From positions 186,001-250,000 of the forward strand of contig JAFADG010000044.1 of assembly GCA_023425025.1 (NCBI GenBank): DNA of 64,000 nucleotides, written 5' to 3'. Shown here in pieces: positions 56,127-64,000 of the stretch. The translations under genes and the position numbers were made by a program. The notes beneath the pieces are model-generated. The model was not told where the DNA came from, did not search any database, and worked only from the letters and a program-made list of their open reading frames with translations. Within the stretch, counting starts at the first letter, position 1. The number at the start of each line of letters is the position of its first letter. This DNA is from Bacillota bacterium. Lineage in GTDB: Bacteria > Bacillota > Clostridia > Christensenellales > Aristaeellaceae.

Positions 56127-57551
56127 TTAACGGCCTACTATGCCCATTCTGTTGATCAGTATGTCCAAAGCCTCATCCATGGCCGTAATCACCCTGGAGG
56201 ATGCCTCAAACGCCCGCTGATATTTCATCAGGTTTACCGTCTCTTCATTGACGGAAACGCCCATGACCGCTTCCCGCTGGTTGGAGACGGATGTCAGAAC
56301 GACGTCGCTTGCCTCGGCAACATCCTTGGTATAGCTGATATCAATGGCAAGGTCGGACATCATTGATACGGCATACGCCTCAAAGTTGCCATTGAAGTAG
56401 GGCGAGATGGCCCTTGAGGCGTCCATCGCCTCGATCATTTGCAGAAGGTTGTCATTCATGCCGGCTTCCGGGCTGGCATTATTTGTGGCGGTAATAAAAT
56501 TGGCATCGGCCAGCCACTGGCTGGAGATGGCAATGGTGGAGGCGGTGGTCCCGCTAAACAAGGGCTTGCCGGAACCGTTCAATGTGTTGAATGTGGTATT
56601 CAGGCTATTGGCAAGGCTGTCCAGAGAGTTCAGATAATAGGGAATGCCCCTGAAGCTGCTCTGCCCGCTGGCGGCATAGCTGCCGTAGCCGTTGAGTACG
56701 TGCATGCTTCCGTGCAGGGAGCCGCTCTGCAGCGCCATCGCCACCCCGTCGGCCTCCAGGCTCAGGCTGCCAGGCGTTCCCGCTATCGTTACGGCCGCAA
56801 TGGTGTTGTTCGGCGCATCCACCAGAAGCTGCCCGCCGGATTTGACACTGATCCGACCATCATCATGGCCGATGACCGATATATCCACATACGAGGAAAG
56901 CTGATCCAGGTATACGTTGCGCGTATCGCTCAGTTCGTTGATGGAATTGCCCTGCAACAGCGCGGCCTGGATGGATTTGTTGACGGTGTCGATCTTCCCC
57001 AGCAGCGTATTGACTTCCTTTACGCCGATATCAATAGAGCTCATTTCCTGGTCGCTGATATTTGCCAGCTGGGCGGCGTACTGGTTCAGGCTTTGCGTGA
57101 CCTTCTGGGCGTTGGAGCGGAACAGGCTGGAGAATTCGATCTCACCTGCGTTTTGCGATAGTGTCTGCAACTGCGCGTACATGTCCTGAAGCATGACCGT
57201 CAAACCGTCGGTCTGGGTTTCGTCCAGCGTGTTTTCCATATCGGAGAGAATGGACAGCATCTTGGATTGGCTCTCATTTTCGGCGTTTGCGCTGCGGTAA
57301 CGCAGATCCAGAAACTGGTCCCGCGCCTGGGTGATTCCTTTGACGTCCACACCCATGCCATATTCAAGCGTATTGGTCGTGGCAAGGCGGTATTTGGCGT
57401 TGCTAGGCTGCACGGAGGCTTGGTCCACAATCTGCCTGCTGTAACCGGGCGTGGACTGGTTGGCGATGTTGTTCGCCGTTACATCCAGCCCCGCCTGTGC
57501 AGCCGTCAGACCACTTTTGGCAGCCTCAAACGCGTAAAATGTCGCTCTCAT
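56127..57551 (-). CDS. flgK: Hook-filament junction protein FlgK (HAP1)
   Basis: 474 residues. FEAAKSGLTAAQAGLDVTAN and IANQSTPGYSRQIVDQ at the N-terminus, a D2/D3 middle and SNQREAVMGVSVNEETVNLM followed by YQRAFEASSRVITAMDEALD at the C-terminus are the FlgK hallmark. Cytoplasmic chaperone is expected to be the FlgN-like protein encoded just upstream. The ribosome site is GGGGTAATTATG, somewhat weak; the start is fixed by homology. Confidence 0.94.
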   Translation of the reverse strand: MRATFYAFEAAKSGLTAAQAGLDVTANNIANQSTPGYSRQIVDQASVQPSNAKYRLATTNTLEYGMGVDVKGITQARDQFLDLRYRSANAENESQSKMLSILSDMENTLDETQTDGLTVMLQDMYAQLQTLSQNAGEIEFSSLFRSNAQKVTQSLNQYAAQLANISDQEMSSIDIGVKEVNTLLGKIDTVNKSIQAALLQGNSINELSDTRNVYLDQLSSYVDISVIGHDDGRISVKSGGQLLVDAPNNTIAAVTIAGTPGSLSLEADGVAMALQSGSLHGSMHVLNGYGSYAASGQSSFRGIPYYLNSLDSLANSLNTTFNTLNGSGKPLFSGTTASTIAISSQWLADANFITATNNASPEAGMNDNLLQMIEAMDASRAISPYFNGNFEAYAVSMMSDLAIDISYTKDVAEASDVVLTSVSNQREAVMGVSVNEETVNLMKYQRAFEASSRVITAMDEALDILINRMGIVGR

Positions 57552-57570
57552 AATTACCCCTTGTCCGCTT

Positions 57571-58002
57571 TCAGCCTTTTGTTCCCGTGTTCTTGGTGTA
57601 TGTATTCACGCCGGTATCAAGCCCTGCCTGGCCTGACAGAAACCGGATGGTGGAAAGCCGCGTTTCCAGAAGCTTTTTGTTCAGTGCGCACTTTTTCTTC
57701 AGCTTGCGCACAACGCCGGACAGCTCGGTGAAAACCGTTTCCAGCGCATCCTTGCATTCCGTACTGGATTGCACCATTTCCTGAAGCGTTGGAAGCGGAG
57801 CGTCTGCGCATAGCGCCATCCTCCGCTTTTCCATCTCCCGCCCCTGCATCAAAAGCGCCTGCTGCTCATTCATCAGCGGCAAAAGCGCCTGCGGGTCGCC
57901 ATCCAGCAGCACCTTGGTCTTTGCTTCCTCCAGCGCCAACAGCTTCTGGTGAACAGTGCATTGCGCATTGAGGACCTCTTTGAGCTCCGGCAAATCGCAC
58001 AT
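57571..58002 (-). CDS. flgN: FlgN-like flagellar export chaperone
   Basis: 143 residues, almost all helical (LKEVLNAQCTVHQKLLALEE, LPLMNEQQALLMQGREMEKR), ending in an STIRFLSGQAGLDTGVNTYT segment. The E-Q-Q-A-L and position between flgM and flgK identify it as FlgN family, chaperone of FlgK and FlgL. ATG at 58002 is chosen because AAGGAGTAACGTGCTT precedes it; the frame open to 58032 overlaps flgM. Sequence similarity is low, so the symbol rests partly on context. Confidence 0.78.
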   Translation of the reverse strand: MCDLPELKEVLNAQCTVHQKLLALEEAKTKVLLDGDPQALLPLMNEQQALLMQGREMEKRRMALCADAPLPTLQEMVQSSTECKDALETVFTELSGVVRKLKKKCALNKKLLETRLSTIRFLSGQAGLDTGVNTYTKNTGTKG

Positions 58003-58009
58003 AAGCACG

Positions 58010-58315
58010 TTACTCCTTGGCCCCGATGCCATAGATCATGGCCTCTGCGATTTGCTCGGCCGAAACGCGATAGTTGCCGCGGGTGATTTCCTCTTTCAAA
58101 AGCAGAAGCCTTTCCGCAGGCGTTGCCTTTGTCGCCTCGCTGACGATCATGTTTACGACCCCGTCCAGCTCAGTATAGCCTTTTGCGGCGCTGGACAGCA
58201 CCAGGCTGTCCTTGTCGATCTCCGCTTTGTGTTTTCCATCCTTTGAGAAGGAGGACATGCTCTGTGCCATCATGGCTCCATAAAGCTTATCAATCTGCGC
58301 ACGGTTAATCTTCAT
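58010..58315 (-). CDS. flgM: Anti-sigma factor FlgM
   Basis: 101 residues. Intrinsically disordered start (MKINRAQIDKLYGAMMAQSM), the VLSSAAKGYTELDGV segment and the helical end EEITRGNYRVSAEQIAEAMI match FlgM, which binds SigD until the hook is complete and FlgM is exported or degraded. Start at ATG 58315 behind GGGTGATAAGC; the frame continues upstream without homology. A SigD promoter stands 25 bp before it, giving negative autoregulation. Confidence 0.88.
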   Translation of the reverse strand: MKINRAQIDKLYGAMMAQSMSSFSKDGKHKAEIDKDSLVLSSAAKGYTELDGVVNMIVSEATKATPAERLLLLKEEITRGNYRVSAEQIAEAMIYGIGAKE

Positions 58316-58333
58316 GCTTATCACCCACTTTAT

Positions 58334-58360
58334 ATATCGATACTTTGTCAAGGAAGTTTA
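58334..58360 (-). promoter_or_regulatory. SigD-type promoter for flgM-flgN-flgK-flgL
   Basis: On the minus strand TAAA (58360-58357), 15-bp spacer, ATCGATAT (58341-58334). Only the first two bases of the -10 box differ from GCCGATAT. It lies 18-45 bp before flgM. Confidence 0.75.
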
Positions 58361-58378
58361 GCGGAATGCCCAAACTCA

Positions 58379-59077
58379 TCATGTTCTGAGGTTGTTCACA
58401 ATCTGCTCCAGCTCATCCGCCGTTTGGATCATGCGCAGGCTGAACTGCAGGCCCCGCTGCGCCAGCATCATATGCGTGATTTCACTTGTCAAATCCACGT
58501 TGGAAAGCTCATAGGCGCTGCCGACAAGCTGGGACTGCGTGTCGGCGGCCGCCGCGCCGGATGCGTTTGTGGCCGCGAAGCGGTTATCGCCCAACGCTTG
58601 AAGCTCCTGGGGGTTGGGGAAGGCATATAACGCCGCCCTGCCGATGGCCGCGCCGACGTCCCCGTCCGTTACCTGTATGTGCTGCCTGTTTTGGTCCAGC
58701 ACATAGCTGCCATCCGACGCCGTCAGGTAGACGGCATTGCCCTCCACCGAAAGGGAGAAGCCGCCAGCCCTTGTATAGACGGGCTCGTTCTGCCCGATAT
58801 CCAAGGCGAAGAAGCCTTCGCCCTGGATAGCCACGCTCAGCTGACCGTCCTGGCCAAGGCCGCCCTGCTCCGCATTGACCGTGGTGCCGGCCACCCTCGC
58901 GCCGTTGCCCACCAGAAAATCCGCGCCCTGGGCGTCGGTGTAAATCAGGTCGGTAAAGCTGATCTGCTGCGCCTTGTACCCCTGCGTATTGACATTTGCG
59001 ATATTGTTCGCGGTCACATCCAGGCTTGCCTGATAGGATTTGGCGCCGGCCTTGGCGGCATAGAAACCGTTGATCAT
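58379..59077 (-). CDS. Flagellar rod/hook-basal body protein (FlgG family, FlhP-like)
   Basis: 232 residues. N-terminal AKSYQASLDVTANNIANVNT with the ANNIANVNTxGYKA rod motif, middle PVYTRAGGFSLSVEGNAVYL and C-terminal end VDLTSEITHMMLAQRGLQFS place it in the FlgG/FlgF axial family. Two such genes in a row after sigD correspond to the flhO-flhP pair of B. subtilis, the distal and proximal rod. AAGGAGGAATGGTTC precedes the ATG. Confidence 0.87.
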   Translation of the reverse strand: MINGFYAAKAGAKSYQASLDVTANNIANVNTQGYKAQQISFTDLIYTDAQGADFLVGNGARVAGTTVNAEQGGLGQDGQLSVAIQGEGFFALDIGQNEPVYTRAGGFSLSVEGNAVYLTASDGSYVLDQNRQHIQVTDGDVGAAIGRAALYAFPNPQELQALGDNRFAATNASGAAAADTQSQLVGSAYELSNVDLTSEITHMMLAQRGLQFSLRMIQTADELEQIVNNLRT

Positions 59078-59117
59078 GAACCATTCCTCCTTACAGGGCG
59101 CTTCTCATAGCCATCCG

Positions 59118-59852
59118 TTAAAACCGGCCGATCTCCGTAACCGTCTTCTGGTTCACCGAATCCAGTATCCTCAGCACCTGCCCGCAGGTTTGAAAAGCGC
59201 GGGAGGATGCGATCATGTCCGACATTTCTTCCACCATGTTCACGTTGGCGCGTTCCAGGGTCCCTTGCAGTATGCTCCCCGCAAAGGCGCCGTTGCCGGC
59301 GGGCCTTGCAAAGGTGCCGTTTTCCTGCTTGGCCATGGCCTGTGTTTCCTGCGGCACCACGATCAAAAGGGCGCCCCGGTTCTGCCCGTCAACGGTGATT
59401 TCGCCCGCCTTGCTGACGGCGATTTCCCCATTGCCAAGTTGCAGCCGGCCGTTTTGCCCGTGCACGTAGGAACCGGACGAAGTCATCAGATAGCCGTCTT
59501 CCCGCACGGTAAAGCTGCCGTTGCGGGTAAGCCCCTGAACGCCCTGCGGGTCTTCCACCACAAAGAAGCCGTCGCCGGCGATGGCAAAATCCAGCGTCCG
59601 GCCTGTCGCCTCCAGCGCGCCCTGGCTGACATCGGAATAGATGCCGGTGCCGATGGCGCCATGGTTCATTCCCCCGATTTCCGTGGCCTCCCCTTCCAGA
59701 CGGAGCATGACCTGCTCATCAAAAGCGGAGGTAAGCAGCTCCTCCCGCTTGAAACCGGCCGTGCCGGCATTGGCCAGATTGTTGGCTGTCACATCCAGGG
59801 CTCTGGCGCGGTTTAGCATCCCCGTGGTTGCGGCATATACGGCAGTGTTCAT
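59118..59852 (-). CDS. Flagellar basal-body rod protein (FlgG family, FlhO-like)
   Basis: 244 residues. MNTAVYAATTGMLNRARALD, VTANNLANAGTAGFKREELL, GLTRNGSFTVREDGYLMTSS and the C-terminal VNMVEEMSDMIASSRAFQT define a FlgG-type rod protein. It precedes the FlhP-like gene after 40 bp, and follows sigD by 14 bp. The split between FlhO- and FlhP-like is by order and is tentative. AGGGGAGGTATCACG precedes the ATG. Confidence 0.87.
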   Translation of the reverse strand: MNTAVYAATTGMLNRARALDVTANNLANAGTAGFKREELLTSAFDEQVMLRLEGEATEIGGMNHGAIGTGIYSDVSQGALEATGRTLDFAIAGDGFFVVEDPQGVQGLTRNGSFTVREDGYLMTSSGSYVHGQNGRLQLGNGEIAVSKAGEITVDGQNRGALLIVVPQETQAMAKQENGTFARPAGNGAFAGSILQGTLERANVNMVEEMSDMIASSRAFQTCGQVLRILDSVNQKTVTEIGRF

Positions 59853-59866
59853 CGTGATACCTCCCC

Positions 59867-60640
59867 TTATTCGTTTATGTAGTCCGTGATTCGCTGCTTC
59901 AATTTGGAAAGCGCTTTGGAATGGATTTGGGATACCCTGGGCACGGTCAGCCCCAGCACGAAGGCGATTTCCCGAAGCTTGAGCTCCTCGTAATAGTACA
60001 GGGAGATGACTGTCCTTTCCTTGTCATCCAGCGTGTCAATGTACCCGGCCAGCTGATGCTTGAAGTCCTTTTCAACCAGCCTGTTTTCAGGCGACCGGGC
60101 CGCCGAATCCACGATGGCGTCCATCACGGACATATTGCCGTGGGGCAGCGTCTCCTCCAGCGCCAGGACGTGGTAGCTCATTTCATCCACGCGAAGCTTG
60201 GCAAGCTCCGCTTCCGTCATCTCCAGCCGCTGGGCGACCTCGCTCTCCTCAGGCATTCTTCCCAGCTCGTTTTGCATCTGCTGACTGGTTTTGTTGACAA
60301 GCCTGATTTTCTGGTTGATATCCCGCGGGACCCATTCCTTCTTGCGCATGAAGTCGATGATGGCTCCGCGGACCCGGATGGAAGCAAAGGAATCAAATTG
60401 CACGCCCCGCTTGTAATCATACCGGTCGATGCAGTTGATCAGTTCCAATACCCCGTGGTTTGCCAGGTCCTCCATGTCATCCCTGTTGATGGACAGCATT
60501 TGCGACCGCTTCAGGCTGCAGGTTACGATGTACAGGTAGGACATCAGTATTTCATTACGCAAGCCGACATCCCTGGTTTTTTCATACCGCTGCCAGGTTG
60601 CCTCATCAATTTTCTTTGATTGATCCTTGTAGTAATTCAT
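59867..60640 (-). CDS. sigD: Flagellar sigma factor SigD (FliA/WhiG family)
   Basis: 257 residues. Region 2 with DMEDLANHGVLELINCIDRY and FDSFASIRVRGAIIDFMRK, region 3 with RMPEESEVAQRLEMTEAELA, and region 4 with LDDKERTVISLYYYEELKLR and REIAFVLGLTVPRVSQIHSK identify sigma-28. It directs the TAAA-N15-GCCGATAT promoters found before fliD, flgM and the flagellins, and is held by FlgM. GTGGGAGGAGCATG gives the ribosome site. The flhF/flhG genes that often stand between flhA and sigD are missing. Confidence 0.95.
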   Translation of the reverse strand: MNYYKDQSKKIDEATWQRYEKTRDVGLRNEILMSYLYIVTCSLKRSQMLSINRDDMEDLANHGVLELINCIDRYDYKRGVQFDSFASIRVRGAIIDFMRKKEWVPRDINQKIRLVNKTSQQMQNELGRMPEESEVAQRLEMTEAELAKLRVDEMSYHVLALEETLPHGNMSVMDAIVDSAARSPENRLVEKDFKHQLAGYIDTLDDKERTVISLYYYEELKLREIAFVLGLTVPRVSQIHSKALSKLKQRITDYINE

Positions 60641-60681
60641 GCTCCTCCCACCTGCCTTGCACGATACAGGCCATCAGCCTG

Positions 60682-62718
60682 TTATATGGAAATGGTGCCC
60701 AGCGCCTGGATGTTGATATCCTGGTTGATCTCGCTGAAAGACAGCACCACAGCTTCCGAAGAGAATTGATCCATCAGCCGCTTGTAGTAGCAGCGCACCA
60801 CAGGCGAAGTCAGCACTACCACGTCTCCCAGATGGTCCTTGAGCCGCTTTTCTTCCTTCATGTGCGAATTCACGATGTTTTGCAGCACATTGGGCTCCAG
60901 CGACACGTAGGAGTTGTTGCCAGCCTTGCGCACGCCGCTCATGATCATGTTCTCGATCTCGGGATTCAGCGTGATCACCTTCAGGTTGCCATCCTGGGCG
61001 TATTTGCGGGTGATGGTCCGCTTCAGCGCCTGGCGAACATACTCGGTCAAAAGGTCGGCGTCCTTCACGCCCGGCAAATGCTCGCTGAGTGTCTCCAGTA
61101 TGGTGGGCAGGTCGCGTATGGGGATCTGCTCCGCCAATAGATTGCAAAGCACCTTTTGCAGCTCCACATGGGGCACCACGTTCGGCACGATGTCGTCCAC
61201 CAGTTCCTTGTGGGTTTTCCGCAGGTTGTCCAGCAAATGGACCAGGTCCTTGCGGGTAAACAGCTCGTGGGAATGCCGCTTGATGATTTCCGACAGGTGG
61301 GTGACGATGACGGACAGGGGGTCGATGATGGTATAGCCGCTCATTTGGGCGAGTTCCCTGTTGTCCGCGGTGATCCACTTGGCGGGAAGCTTGAAGGCCG
61401 GCTCCAGCGTTTCGATGCCGTCGATCTGCTGGGCGCCGCTGATGGCGTTCATGGCCAGGTAATGGTCTGCCAGCACCTCGCCTCTGGCCACCTCCTCGCC
61501 CTTGACCTTGATCACATACTCGTTGATACCCAGCATCGCGTTATCCCGTAGCGTGACCGCAGGCACCACCATGCCCATTTCCTCGGCAAACTGCCTTCGC
61601 AGCATGACCACGCGATTGATAAAATTGCCGCCGCGGCTTTCATCCACCAGCGGAATGAGGCTGTAGCCCACCTCCACCTCCACGGGTTCCACAGAAAGCA
61701 GCGTATAAATGTTGTCGGTGTTTTTGTAAAATTCCGTTTCATTGACAGGCAGCTCCGGCTCCAGAACCGGCTCCGTCTTTTCCTTCTTTTTCTGCAGCCG
61801 GGAAGCCAGCAGGATCAGGCTTCCGCCCACCGTCAGCAGGATCAGCACCGGGAAGCCGGGCAGGAACGACATGGCCATCAGCACGCCGCCGGTGATCATC
61901 AATACGATAGGATAGGATACGATCTGCGTTTTCAAGTCCTCGCTCAGGCTGTTGACGGAGGCCGCCCGGGTCACCACCATACCGGTCGCGGTGGAAATCA
62001 AAAGCGCGGGAATCTGCGATACCAAGCCGTCGCCTACGGTGGCGGTAATATAAATGTTCAGCACATCCGTAAAGGAGCCGCCGCCCTGCACCATGCCGAT
62101 GATGATGCCGCCGATGCTGTTGATGAACAGTACGATGATGGAAACGATGGCGTCGCCCTTGATGAATTTGGAAGCACCGTCCATGGACCCGTAAAAGTCG
62201 GCCTCCCGCTGTATCTTCTGCCGCCGGTTTTTCGCCATCTCGTCATTGATGAGGCCGGCGTTCAGGTCCGCGTCGATGGCCATCTGCTTGCCGGGCATAG
62301 CGTCCAGCGTAAAGCGGGCCGCGACTTCCGCCACGCGCTCGGCGCCCTTGGTGATCACAATAAACTGGACCACCACGATGATCAGAAAGATGATAAAGCC
62401 GACCACCGGATTGCCGCCGATGACGTACTGGCCGAAGGTGTGGATTACCTTGCCCGCGTTGCCGCCGTTGCCAAGGATCAGCCTGGTGGAGGATACGTTC
62501 AGCGAAACGCGAAGCAGCGTGGTAACCAAAAGCACAGATGGAAACACTGAAAACTCCAGTGCTTCCTTGATATACATGGATATCAGCAGTATGGTCAAAG
62601 ACAGGCCGATATTGATGATCAGCATCACGTCCAGCACGCCGGTGCCAAGCGGGATGATCATCAAAAAGATCATGCCTATCAAAAACAGGGTCAGTACGTT
62701 GTCAAACAGCTTCTTCAT
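60682..62718 (-). CDS. flhA: Flagellar type III export gate protein FlhA
   Basis: 678 residues. N-terminal half with about eight membrane segments (VLTLFLIGMIFLMIIPLGTG, VVGFIIFLIIVVVQFIVITK) and the FHIPEP motif region RFTLDAMPGKQMAIDADLNA, RRQKIQREADFYGSMDGASK; cytoplasmic C-terminal domain from about residue 330 with YTIIDPLSVIVTHLSEIIKR and the conserved end. It drives export of axial proteins with FlhB. Its ATG overlaps the flhB stop by 4 bp. Confidence 0.97.
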   Translation of the reverse strand: MKKLFDNVLTLFLIGMIFLMIIPLGTGVLDVMLIINIGLSLTILLISMYIKEALEFSVFPSVLLVTTLLRVSLNVSSTRLILGNGGNAGKVIHTFGQYVIGGNPVVGFIIFLIIVVVQFIVITKGAERVAEVAARFTLDAMPGKQMAIDADLNAGLINDEMAKNRRQKIQREADFYGSMDGASKFIKGDAIVSIIVLFINSIGGIIIGMVQGGGSFTDVLNIYITATVGDGLVSQIPALLISTATGMVVTRAASVNSLSEDLKTQIVSYPIVLMITGGVLMAMSFLPGFPVLILLTVGGSLILLASRLQKKKEKTEPVLEPELPVNETEFYKNTDNIYTLLSVEPVEVEVGYSLIPLVDESRGGNFINRVVMLRRQFAEEMGMVVPAVTLRDNAMLGINEYVIKVKGEEVARGEVLADHYLAMNAISGAQQIDGIETLEPAFKLPAKWITADNRELAQMSGYTIIDPLSVIVTHLSEIIKRHSHELFTRKDLVHLLDNLRKTHKELVDDIVPNVVPHVELQKVLCNLLAEQIPIRDLPTILETLSEHLPGVKDADLLTEYVRQALKRTITRKYAQDGNLKVITLNPEIENMIMSGVRKAGNNSYVSLEPNVLQNIVNSHMKEEKRLKDHLGDVVVLTSPVVRCYYKRLMDQFSSEAVVLSFSEINQDINIQALGTISI

Positions 62719-63782
62719 CCGCCAGCCCTCTTCTTGAGCTTATAAATAAAGGCAATGATATCCGCCACGGGCTTATAGAACTCAACGGGGATCTGCATCC
62801 CGATTTCCACCGCTTCATACAGCCCCCGGGCCAGCGGCTTGTTTTCCGTGGTGTATACGTCGTGCTCCTTGGCGACCCTGACGATGGCCAGGGCGACCTG
62901 GTCCGCGCCCTTGGCAACAACGACCGGCGCTTTGTACTTCTTGGGGTCGTATTTGAGCGCTACGGCGTAGTGGGTGGGGTTTCTGATGACGACGTCCGCC
63001 TTGGGCACCTGCTGCATCATGCGCATCATGGCCATTTTGCGCTGCACTTCCCGGATGCGCCCCTTGATTTGCGGGTTTCCCTCGACGCGTTTCTGCTCAT
63101 CCCGCACTTCCTGCTTGGTCATGCGCAAGTTCCGTTCGTACTCCCACCATTGATAAAAATAGTCGGCTGCGGCAAACAGCACCATAAACATGAGGATCTT
63201 GGCGGAAATGGAGAAGATGGCTTCCCCGGTCCAGCGGATCCCGCTTACAAGATCGCCCAGGGGCATGGTGCGCACCTGCAGCACCCGGCCCAAAATCTCA
63301 TTATACAGCACCGCGCCGATCACGGCAATCTTCAAAATGGATTTTGCCAGTTCCACCAGGGCCTTGGCCGAAAACATATGCTTGATGCCCGACAGCGGAT
63401 TCAGCCGTGACAGCTTGGGCTTGAGCAGGCTTGCGGTGAAGCGGAACCTTGTCTGTATGCCGCCAAAGAGCACGCCAGTCAGCATGGCGGCGGCGCTCAC
63501 CGGCAGGATCAGCGCCATGGCGCTTACGCAGAAACGGCTCATCAGGGAGGATGCGTCCATCGCCGTGATCCGCTCTGTTGACGCCAGCGACACGTACCCG
63601 TCCAGAAGCAGGCTCTTCATGCCGTCCAGCAACGGCTGGCCGGCGACCCGCAAAAGCAGGACCAGCGTAAGCAGGGAAAGGGCGCTGATGGCGTCCTTGC
63701 TCATAAAAATATTTCCCTTTTTCCGTTCCTCGTCCCGCTTTCGCGGTGTCGCGCGCTCGGTACGGCTGCTATCGACTGCCAT
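62715..63782 (-). CDS. flhB: Flagellar export switch protein FlhB
   Basis: 355 residues. Four membrane segments in the first 210 residues, then the connecting helix and the autocleavage loop RNPTHYAVALKYD (Asn268-Pro269-Thr270-His271), intact. FlhB cuts itself here and switches export from hook to filament substrates. The N-terminus RTERATPRKRDEERKKGNIF is the usual basic opening. GGGGGGAGAGCAG precedes the ATG. Overlaps flhA by 4 bp. Confidence 0.97.
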   Translation of the reverse strand: MAVDSSRTERATPRKRDEERKKGNIFMSKDAISALSLLTLVLLLRVAGQPLLDGMKSLLLDGYVSLASTERITAMDASSLMSRFCVSAMALILPVSAAAMLTGVLFGGIQTRFRFTASLLKPKLSRLNPLSGIKHMFSAKALVELAKSILKIAVIGAVLYNEILGRVLQVRTMPLGDLVSGIRWTGEAIFSISAKILMFMVLFAAADYFYQWWEYERNLRMTKQEVRDEQKRVEGNPQIKGRIREVQRKMAMMRMMQQVPKADVVIRNPTHYAVALKYDPKKYKAPVVVAKGADQVALAIVRVAKEHDVYTTENKPLARGLYEAVEIGMQIPVEFYKPVADIIAFIYKLKKRAGG

Positions 63783-63812
63783 CTGCTCTCCCCCCTTTCA
63801 AAACCGCCGTTC

Positions 63813-64000
63813 TCAGGCGCCCGATAACAGGGCTGCCATGGATTCCTGTATCTTTGTATACATCTGCATAAGCGTCGCGTCCATCAGTTTGGCGGCGGCG
63901 GGCAGCGCAAGAATGGTGATGGCAAGGCCCACGATGATCTTGACCTGCAGGCCCGCCACAAATACGTTGACCTGGGGTACGATGCGCATCAGCACACCCA
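63813..64000 (-). CDS. fliR: Flagellar export protein FliR, C-terminal part
   Basis: The 5' part lies beyond the right edge. About 62 residues are seen: VLMRIVPQVNVFVAGLQVKI and IVGLAITILALPAAAKLMDA, the conserved last membrane segments of FliR. Its stop is 30 bp before flhB, the standard fliR-flhB-flhA order. Confidence 0.88.
   Translation of the reverse strand, partial: GVLMRIVPQVNVFVAGLQVKIIVGLAITILALPAAAKLMDATLMQMYTKIQESMAALLSGA

Noticed and set aside
1..64000. CRISPR arrays, insertion sequences, rRNA genes
   Set aside because: No regular repeats of 25-40 bp with spacers, no transposase frame and no rRNA-like sequence noticed in the window.

Overview
The window looks like a chromosome segment from a motile, endospore-forming member of the Bacillota (class Clostridia), probably an uncultured gut-type lineage. 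Evidence: a Gram-positive late flagellar operon ending in FlgM-FlgN-FlgK-FlgL-FliW-CsrA-flagellin, sporulation genes (SpoIIP, CotJ proteins, a PdaB-like deacetylase), a PcrA helicase, strong AGGAGG-type ribosome binding sites and a few GTG/TTG starts. I cannot name the species.

Layout. 1-16600 is a prophage remnant: an edge-truncated membrane protein, orphan DNA methyltransferase, holin, NlpC/P60-type lysin and a full siphovirus tail module on the minus strand (fibre, distal tail, tape measure, frameshifted tail chaperones, tail tube, neck protein). It ends in a truncated tail gene, a zinc-ribbon fragment, an integrase C-terminus and the 3' half of a tRNA-Pro, an att-site scar. No head, packaging, replication or repressor genes are visible. 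A plus-strand cassette (membrane peptide, exonuclease-BRCT, ribbon-helix-helix regulator, unknown protein) sits between the chaperones and the tape measure.

16700-22000 holds a LysM protein, the threonine-degradation pair tdh-kbl, a chemoreceptor fragment and a coat operon with a fused CotJA-CotJB plus CotJC. 22200-30050 holds a sugar-type ABC importer (ATPase, permease, binding protein) followed by a separately promoted trio: YesN-like regulator, a histidine kinase with almost no extracellular part, and a tandem ABC protein that has lost its catalytic residues. I read the two blocks as one transport-and-sensing unit; this is the most interesting part of the window.

30190-45100 is core genome: yerC-pcrA-ligA-acetyltransferase, an unknown secreted protein, spoIIP-DUF1614, the type IIA topoisomerase pair parE-parC, a polysaccharide deacetylase and a double OB-fold protein. 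45200-64000 is a motility island: a plus-strand operon fliD-fliS-fliT-like-motA-motB, a minus-strand cheY/HD-GYP pair, two tandem flagellins, and a minus-strand series fliR-flhB-flhA-sigD-flgG-flgG-flgM-flgN-flgK-flgL-DUF6470-fliW-csrA. Three SigD-type promoters (before fliD, flgM and the flagellins) and a CsrA/FliW/FlgM set point to the usual transcriptional plus translational control of late flagellar genes.
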